NCBI GenBank assembly: GCA_011009095.1
Contig: VTPC01000964.1
Location: forward strand, 38,070-102,069
Source of the DNA: Ignelater luminosus
Taxonomy: Eukaryota > Arthropoda > Insecta > Coleoptera > Elateridae
Direction: 5' to 3'
DNA length: 64,000 bases
Shown: piece after piece, positions 58,201 to 64,000 of the stretch
Layout: every line of letters begins with the position of its first letter
Position numbering within the stretch: the first letter of the stretch is position 1
The notes under the pieces: generated by a model
Database searches by the model: none
The model's input: the letters and a program-made list of their open reading frames with translations, nothing else
What the model was told of the DNA's origin: nothing
Position numbers and translations under genes: made by a program

Positions 58201-61200
58201 TCATTTCTTGAATGAATCGTATTTGTTGATGATGCAATACAGGTAGGATTGTTAAAAGACTGACCAAGATTCAAAGATTAATCTGTTTGGACGTCGTCAG
58301 AACAAAGAGGACGATACCACAACCGTAATGAATGAACATAGGATACATTAGCATAGCTCAGTTGGTGGAAAAAGAACTTTTTTTGTTCACCCACCGAAGT
58401 GAAGAGTAGCCCAAGGCTGTAACTATTCCAACTAAAATACAGTGGGAAGGGGAACGGGTAAATTTTCAACAGATTTGCTTATGTTCTTTATGGATGGGTC
58501 TCGTATCTCGATCTTGCAGCAGGGATATACTTGGAAAACCAGAGTGTGGAAGAAAACATCGCCTTAGGAATCTACACAACGATTTTCTAGGAAGAGCCAC
58601 TAAAAGTAATTTACTTTCCCAGAACGAGAAATGCCTTAGTTCGAAAAAGCAACGAAGCTTTGATTGGCACAATAAGGTTTATGGCAACACGAAAGCAGCT
58701 AAATTCGTTATGGTATGGAACCGAAGATACCTGCTTGAGTCTGGAATTTCTTCTGAGGTTCTCAAAGCTACAGGCCAAATCAGCTTTAAGTCTAAAAACT
58801 TTCCGGCTTTTTATGGGAATGCTAAAGGAATGAAATCGACTTCTTTATTAAAAATAATACGTACGGTATACCTGCGGTCCAATAAGACAGAGGAAATAAA
58901 TACTTCGTTACATTCATTGATGATTCTTCAAGCTCCTGTAGTGGAGATGAATATGCAGGTCGGAAGATAATACAGTGGTTTCACATATCAAACCACCCAC
59001 CATACAATCGTCGAGAGGAAACATTGCTCACTTATCGAAATGGCTAAATGCATATTGTTAGAAGCAGACTAGAAAGATACTACAGGACAAAAGCCGTTAT
59101 TACAGTAAATTATCTACGGAAGAGATTAAGAGAACCTTAACAAAAACATTGTATAAGCTGAACCAATCAAAGAACGAATTTATTACTGCATTATAAAAGA
59201 AAAAGAGTAAATGGGGTGGTAGACCAAAAAAAAATATATTTCTAGGCTACAGCAGAATCTCCGAAGGTTACATCTTGATCAAGCATCAAAAAAGAAGAGA
59301 AAGGGAAAAACAAGGGAAAACGAAAGAGAAGGAGCAAAGCAGTATTGAAGAAAGCAAAACAAACAACCTGCGGAAATGCCAAAGGACTTCCCATAAAATT
59401 AGTAAATGCACGAATAAAAGAACCAAATGGAGCTTGAAAAGCTTACGGGATGCGAAAAGAGTAACTGCTTTACTAAAAAACTTGGTTTCAGCTGGTGCGG
59501 CTCATGTAGAACTTAGTACGGTTCTAACAGCACAAGAAGCTAAATTATATCCAAAGACAGAGGGGACGAAAAAGAGATCCTTTAGGTGGGAACAACAGTC
59601 TAACACCGCAAAAATAAAGTTTCTGGCTTCCAGGTTGGAGGTTAGGGATAGGCTGCTCCATATGACTGTAAAAATCTAAAAAGCCTAGGAATTAAACGGG
59701 AATCGACAAAAAGTAACGGTACTTGCGCCCATATCTATGGTCAGTACTTAAGGCAAGCTCGAATTTGAGAACGATTCAAGTATGTTCTAATACTCCATAT
59801 TGGAGACTTAACTTGAAAATACGACTTCGTACGCGTGCTCATAACAAGGCAAAGAAATAGGTGACTTGGGAGCTGAGCATTCGCGCTAAACCAAGGCGTA
59901 ATTTGCTGGATTTAGCATAGACTCACTCAAGTACTGACTATAAATAGCAGCAGTGGTATAATACAGGGAGCTCGGTTGTAACCTTTTTAATATGAGAATT
60001 TTGCTTATTTGAAGAGTTACAACTTCCGTTAAATTAGAAAGAACCTGCGCAATTTTATGAATAATGCTGTAGTCAAGTCAAAATTTGGAAATCTGAGTTG
60101 GTTTTTTAGATATCTGAAAAATTCAATTTGCATGTTTTGACGATAACCCTTTACTTGAATTCTAATCTTAATTCTCACGTTCTCAAAGCAACTTTTATTC
60201 CCTGTAACATTGTCATACAAGGTATTAAATTGAATGGAGCAAATAAAAAGAAGAAAACCTAGATAGGTCTTCTTCTGAAAATGTTTCCCTATGGAGCTAA
60301 GCCGCCGCCTTGAAGTCTTGCTAAAGCATTCGATTCTCTTTTAATAATTCCGCAACAGTTTGTGGTGCAGTAACAAAATTTGGTATGTGCGCACTACTTA
60401 TCAAGGCCGTTATCTGCAGTTAATTTGTTAAAACTGTCTTTGACCCAAAAATGTATTTGGAGGGTAGAAGCCGCTTTCAGAATTGAAGTGGCAAGGTTCT
60501 TTCCAAATGAAACAGGCTATGTAATAACTCTATTAGATTTCAGATACTTCTGTAGATAAAAGAGTTTTGGAGATTAAAGCGATGCCCTACCTCTAAGATT
60601 TGTAACAAAATCACTTTTTACAAATTAAGTGCAGTATTTGGTAAGTAGTAAGTAACTCTACAGAAGAACGTTTTCGGAAAAAGATTTATCCAGGTTTACC
60701 TTTTATTTCTTAACGTAGAATAACGTCCTTGAATTGAAACACCCTGCATAATCTTTTTGCTTAAAACAAATTGTAAAAAAGCTAAAGGCAACTGTGAATT
60801 GGAAACCCTATATACCCTTTTATAAGTAAATTTAACTGAAGCATTATGATAATATATGCCTATGTAAATTGTGGAAAATATTACGGTAGAAGAATCAAAT
60901 GTAAGTCACACTCCTTAATTAAAGCTTAGCAGAATCTATGTGCAAGATCAGTTTCAAGAGCGGAAATTGGAAATTATTATTGCCTTTGAAGGAACTAAAG
61001 CACTATACGATAGGGTTGGTGAGTATCGTCGAAAAAAATTTTCAATAGTAAAACAAGAAGAAACAGTAATAAAAGAAATGGTAAGAAGGAAACTTATGGT
61101 AGTGCACAACCAATGCCAAATGGAAAACTTAAAACTAGCGATGAAATGGTTTTCACATCAAAGAAGCGCTTCAGGAAAACTATAAGCGAATTATATCTGT

Positions 61201-63188
61201 AGGAAGTAGAATGGAGCAATGGAAGCCAATGAAAACTAGGTGTCGAACAACCGAAGAGTGTTGAAGATTGTAATGATAGAAAATCGCCAATTTTCAAATT
61301 TTGGATTAGTAACAAGCATCTGACAATTTCACTTTCATCAACAAAAAAAATCTGGTTGCGCAAGAACTAGAATAGCTGAAAGGATTATTTACTATGAGAT
61401 TTCTTCTGCAAAGGAATTCAACAATCGTGTATGAAAATAATTAAAACTACATCAAAACGGTATCAACAAAGCTTTGATATTATGTACGTTGCCATTTCCA
61501 AAATACCCCAAAGAAGCATTTTTGGGACTGCACTATATTGGAGATGTTATTAAATCATTCTATAAACTAATGTGTGCAGATGACCTCAAATTATACTCTG
61601 CTGTTAAGTTCATAGATGATTCTAAACGCTCACTTAGATGCCGTCTAGAACAGGTTGATAAAAAATAAATTCTATTTTAATACTGAAAAGTGACATTTTA
61701 TGACTTACCCACAGCACTATAGCAATCCTCTATAATTATACAATGAATTTAACAGATTAACGCAGCTTATAAATTTTAGAATCATTCATACCTTTTTAAT
61801 TCCTTATCGTTATCAGACTTTAGTTTGCTTTAAAGTGGAGTACGCAGTAATAATGTGGAATCCTTTTTATTAAAAAAGTGTAGAAAAACTTTTTAAATTG
61901 TAATTATCATTTTCCTTTATTAAGTAACCGACGAATCTTCTGTATTTTAATATTTTTATTTAAAATGACTATCCACTTTATGTATATTTCATTTAGTGAA
62001 AGCAAATAGGTCAGCTAATTAAAGCGCTTTCATATCATACCAGTTTTTTTAAAATAAATACATAGTGTAATAGATCTAGTAGAAAATGTTTCTCTTGTAT
62101 CTCATCACATTACTTACTAATGATTATATATTTACATAATAATATTTCAGTAAATCAACAAATTAGTCATGATTATAGATTTAGGGATATGTTTGTTTAT
62201 TTCTAATGATGCAAATAATTTAGAGTAGCTCTAGGGTAAGAACGGTTCTTTGAAGCTATTTGATACTAAAATAACTAGTTCAAATACACAAGAGTTTAGT
62301 GTTAATACTTGCAGAAAACTAAAACGTACCAGAAGCTTACCGTATTAGATGATTGATTAATTATGCTGTGTGATATATTTCCTACTTCCTGAGATATTTT
62401 TAGTATTGAGCACGGTAAAGTATATATTTAATCAAAAGTTAACTTTCTGTAACCTTAAAATAGTAAATCGATACATTAGGGTATAACCCAAAAGTTTGTT
62501 TGGATTAAATCATGCGCAATAATTAAATTAAATAGTTTTTTAGGTCTATTAATTTATAATTGAGGTCTATTTGAGTTCCATCAATAACAAAACGTATACC
62601 TTATTTATTTGACTGAATTAGTGATTATCGCTAGCTCAGCCAAATGTATTTATCATTTGTACATAAAGATACAATGCAAACTTTGCTTTGTGTTCTCTGG
62701 GAGCTTTAGTTTATGTAATCAAGATTTACATTGTTAATGTTCCATTATGTCAAGTTGGTGCTCTATCAATGCGATGACATTAAAGCACCGTCATTGTATG
62801 AAAAGCGCTACTACATATGAGATGTGCAATGCATCTCGCTAATGGATATACCGAAACGTACGTATGTAAATGTTTTGGTTGAGTTTACAGAATTACAAGA
62901 TGCTTTGGTTATATCTTATTTATCGTGGCTGTAAGATAATTTGCAAGATCTTCAGACAGCTGGAAATATATGATGTGTGAAAAATCAATCGACTGAAATA
63001 TTTTGTCAGACTACAAAAAAAATAAGATTAATAGTAGAATATTAGTCAACAAACCTGATATTGTGTGCAGTTGAAACAGTGCCAACAGCAGCTTTCACCT
63101 TCAACATATTTTTTGGCCTGCCCGAGATCACATGGCAAACTGCAAACAGATTCAGGTGGTTTTGGATGTCCCAGCTTAAATTGTATTT
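49206..63188 (-). CDS. mGluR: Metabotropic glutamate receptor, C-terminal exons (partial)
   Basis: Class C G-protein-coupled receptor for glutamate in neurons. Exons seen: 63188-63055, 56380-56055, 55985-55823, 55767-55554, 54176-54025, 53878-53674 and 49405-49206, all in phase. The first covers the end of the cysteine-rich domain ([15 protein letters not shown]). The next five cover the linker ([20 protein letters not shown]) and the seven-helix bundle, with [67 protein letters not shown] and [17 protein letters not shown], all mGluR hallmarks and closest in style to group II / insect mGluRA. The last exon encodes a [19 protein letters not shown] cytoplasmic tail. The glutamate-binding exons lie beyond the window edge. 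Introns are very uneven (81 bases to 6.7 kb); two are loaded with transposons. Confidence 0.95.
49646..49994. mobile_element. Inverted-repeat element with CTGTCCAACAAGC ends
   Basis: Left CTGTCCAACAAGCTGTCAAA and the reverse complement of the right end, CTTGTCCAACAAGCTATCAAAA, continue to pair through GGTGGCTGAGGGACACAC / AGCCACTGAGAGGCACACA, an imperfect terminal repeat of about 45 bases. The 349-bp interior is non-coding. It lies in the last mGluR intron. Confidence 0.7.
50318..50726. mobile_element. Inverted-repeat element with CGTGAGAGCAACAAAAA ends
   Basis: Left CGTGAGAGCAACAAAAACCT (then AAGTCAAAGATACCC) and the reverse complement of the right end, CGTGAGAGCAACAAAAAAAC (then CAAGTCAAAGAAACCC), match over about 40 bases. 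Non-coding, in the last mGluR intron. A related left end (AACGTGAGGGCATCAAAAAA) occurs at about 43171. Confidence 0.7.
50874..53602 (-). mobile_element. hAT transposon (ZBED-like) inside an mGluR intron
   Basis: A 2.7-kb element starts CAGCGGTTCTCAAATTG and ends GATTGAGAACCGCTG, the inverted ends typical of hAT elements. Flanking octamers are TATTAGTT (left) and TATTAATT (right), an 8-bp target duplication differing at one base. The transposase reads on the minus strand, the same orientation as the host gene. The whole element lies within the intron 49406-53673, ending 72 bases upstream of the donor side of the preceding exon's border. Confidence 0.88.
51650..53150 (-). pseudogene. Decayed hAT transposase with BED zinc finger
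   Basis: In order on the minus strand: a BED-type finger near 53110-53027 ([20 protein letters not shown], then HLETLH); a helical region near 52925-52737 ([20 protein letters not shown]); a core near 52740-52550 ([20 protein letters not shown]); a further core at 52465-52130 ([34 protein letters not shown]); and a degraded C-terminal dimerisation part near 51790-51620. This order is that of hAT transposases related to ZBED5-like genes. At least four frame breaks or stops separate the parts, so it is inactive. Confidence 0.85.
53911..56054 (-). other. Introns among the transmembrane exons of mGluR
   Basis: The region mixes mGluR exons with introns. The 1.4-kb intron 54177-55553 holds a run of G at about 54665-54677 (GGGGGGGGGG...GTGGG) and no coding sequence. 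Nothing else recognised. Confidence 0.4.
57970..58760 (+). pseudogene. Decayed LINE reverse transcriptase / RNase H segment
   Basis: Readable across shifting frames: [20 protein letters not shown] near 57990 (just past a YADD-like position), [13 protein letters not shown] near 58252-58290 (the usual LxKIQRLxCLxITGA segment after the palm), and [12 protein letters not shown] near 58553-58588 (the LGxYTTVFQAE motif of a LINE RNase H). This order fits the 3' part of ORF2 of an insect non-LTR element. Many stops and frameshifts. Assignment by motif memory only. Confidence 0.6.
58890..59290 (+). pseudogene. Decayed Copia-type integrase fragments
   Basis: Short matches to the Ty1/copia integrase in order: [11 protein letters not shown] near 58898-58930, [20 protein letters not shown] at 59007-59066 (the NGxxERK...LLxxA region), and [16 protein letters not shown] at 59239-59286 (the FLGYxxxxKGYRL module). 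Stops and shifts separate them. The element joins directly after the LINE remnant, so one inserted next to or into the other. Confidence 0.65.
61474..61900 (+). pseudogene. Second LINE reverse transcriptase fragment (Jockey/CR1-like)
   Basis: A frame at 61474-61668 contains [19 protein letters not shown], the YADD catalytic region of a Jockey/CR1-type reverse transcriptase with Cys in place of Tyr or Phe. After a break, [12 protein letters not shown] near 61836-61872 matches the LEYASVIWNPxY segment that follows in this family. Only this piece remains. Confidence 0.65.
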
Positions 63189-64000
63189 CTGAAACAGATC
63201 AATAAAATATATTATTCCGCAACATAAGTATAAATAAAAGTTGTAAAAGAAAAAAGAAAAAAAAGCTGTATAAAATGACCTACATTACTTTTTTTTAAGT
63301 CGAGCGTTGTTCCGCGTCACAAGCAAAAACAACACATAAAATTTTTGATCCTGCTTATCGCGGATATCCGGTTGAACCCTCGCTCTTTTATATCTGAATC
63401 CGAGAGTAATGGTGTGGTGGTATGTTAATAAAAAAAGTGTGTTCAAGCCCTTCAAAGCTCTTGTTTCTAGGATGTTGCTTTTCTTACGCATTTACATATG
63501 TGCAATTACTGCCATCAGAGCTTTTGTTTTCTTGTCACGGGATTTTTGCTTACGACTCATTCATCACTAGGATAGAATTGTATTAGGAAGCCTTATCTCT
63601 ACATCCTTTATATGGATGTAATAAGGGATTGTGCACGAATAGTACAGAAACCCCCTACTGAAGTTTACTGTTATAAGAATAAGTGTTGAATTTGTAGTAT
63701 CGCTACGTTCTAGCTCTTTTTCTCTCTGGTTATTGAATAAAGTGACACTTAATATAATTTATATTGTAGTTTTAGTATAACTGCAATAATCTGAACTTGT
63801 GACGCATTTTGCGTGGCGCGATAAGATTTACGACTTGTGAAAAATCCAATATATTTCTCTATAGCCAAGTCTCTGCAGCTTTATACATAAATGTAAATCA
63901 AGTTCAACATGAAAAAAAATATCGTAAACTGGGTGTGAGATTTTATATTTTCAACTTTATTGTGCAGATTAATTATAAAGATCTTACAAGAGCAATAATT
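63189..64000 (-). other. Upstream mGluR intron reaching the window edge
   Basis: Sequence 5' of the cysteine-rich exon (acceptor CAG at 63189-63191). A 68-codon minus-strand frame at 63285-63491 has no mGluR features. The preceding receptor exon is not in this window. Confidence 0.5.

Larger units (their letters stand above)
56381..63054 (-). other. 6.7-kb mGluR intron filled with decayed retrotransposons
   Basis: Intron between the cysteine-rich exon and the first transmembrane exon. Besides the LINE and Copia remnants annotated separately, it has single CACCCTG-TATAT and CACCCTG-CATAA termini near 57730 and 60741. The portion 61900-63054 shows nothing recognisable. A lysine-rich open frame at 59275-59679 is of unknown origin. 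Confidence 0.6.

Noticed and set aside
58351..58375. TAGCATAGCTCAGTTGGTGG, like a tRNA box A or a tRNA-derived SINE head
   Set aside because: No acceptor stem, anticodon arm or box B at the proper distance, and the stretch is explained as part of a decayed LINE frame.
59275..59679. 134-codon lysine-rich open frame near the Copia remnant
   Set aside because: Might be retrotransposon-derived, but I could not match it to any element protein, so I did not annotate it as a gene.
60940..61185. 81-codon plus-strand frame in the mGluR intron
   Set aside because: Charged, helical-looking sequence, but with no family resemblance; could be transposon-derived or chance.
63285..63491. 68-codon minus-strand frame upstream of the mGluR cysteine-rich exon
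   Set aside because: Contains none of the conserved cysteines or motifs expected for the receptor's preceding exon, and no good splice sites in phase.

Overview
This is nuclear DNA from an insect, most likely a beetle or a close relative. It is AT-rich. Its genes are split by mostly short GT-AG introns and encode animal housekeeping proteins plus a class C neuronal receptor. The spaces between genes and the long introns are full of DNA transposons of types common in insects (piggyBac, hAT, Tc1/mariner/pogo-like miniature elements) and decayed retrotransposons. I cannot name the species. One assembly gap (853 N) lies at 43880-44732.

Gene layout. 268-751 (-) is a small unrecognised two-exon gene. 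1180-4100 (-) encodes a chromodomain protein resembling Chromator/Chriz. 4112-14465 has no recognisable host gene and is rich in miniature inverted-repeat elements. 14466-15349 (-) is an uncharacterised C2H2 zinc-finger protein, divergent from 16113-17597 (+), TFIIH subunit 2 (p44/Ssl1). The latter converges on 17790-19260 (-), dynamitin. 23195-24593 (-) is UBE2S, divergent from 25121-26100 (+), ARL6IP1. 26593-29889 (-) is a coiled-coil protein that converges on ARL6IP1 and has an unresolved first exon; it is divergent from 30473-31463 (+), COP9 signalosome subunit 7. From 32803 to 37610 lie two adjacent piggyBac-like elements. From 37611 to 49205 there are repeats, including a 42-bp minisatellite that contains the gap. 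49206-63188 (-) is the 3' part of a metabotropic glutamate receptor gene: its ligand-binding exons lie beyond the right edge, one long intron holds a complete hAT-type element, and another holds decayed LINE and Copia pieces.

The single-copy genes are independent cellular functions (transcription and repair, dynein transport, ubiquitin and NEDD8 control, ER shaping, chromatin). They are not an operon. Their organisation shows three divergent pairs with intergenic spaces of about 0.4-0.8 kb and two convergent pairs.

The most notable non-genic structure is a set of TA-flanked elements that begin or end with CAGGGTG / CACCCTG. These occur in introns and intergenic DNA, nest in one another, and in one case retain a piece that looks like the C-terminus of an IS630/Tc1-type transposase. 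I see no CRISPR, prokaryotic or viral operon and no clearly new biochemical system. Exon boundaries were derived by reading splice sites and reading-frame phase by eye.
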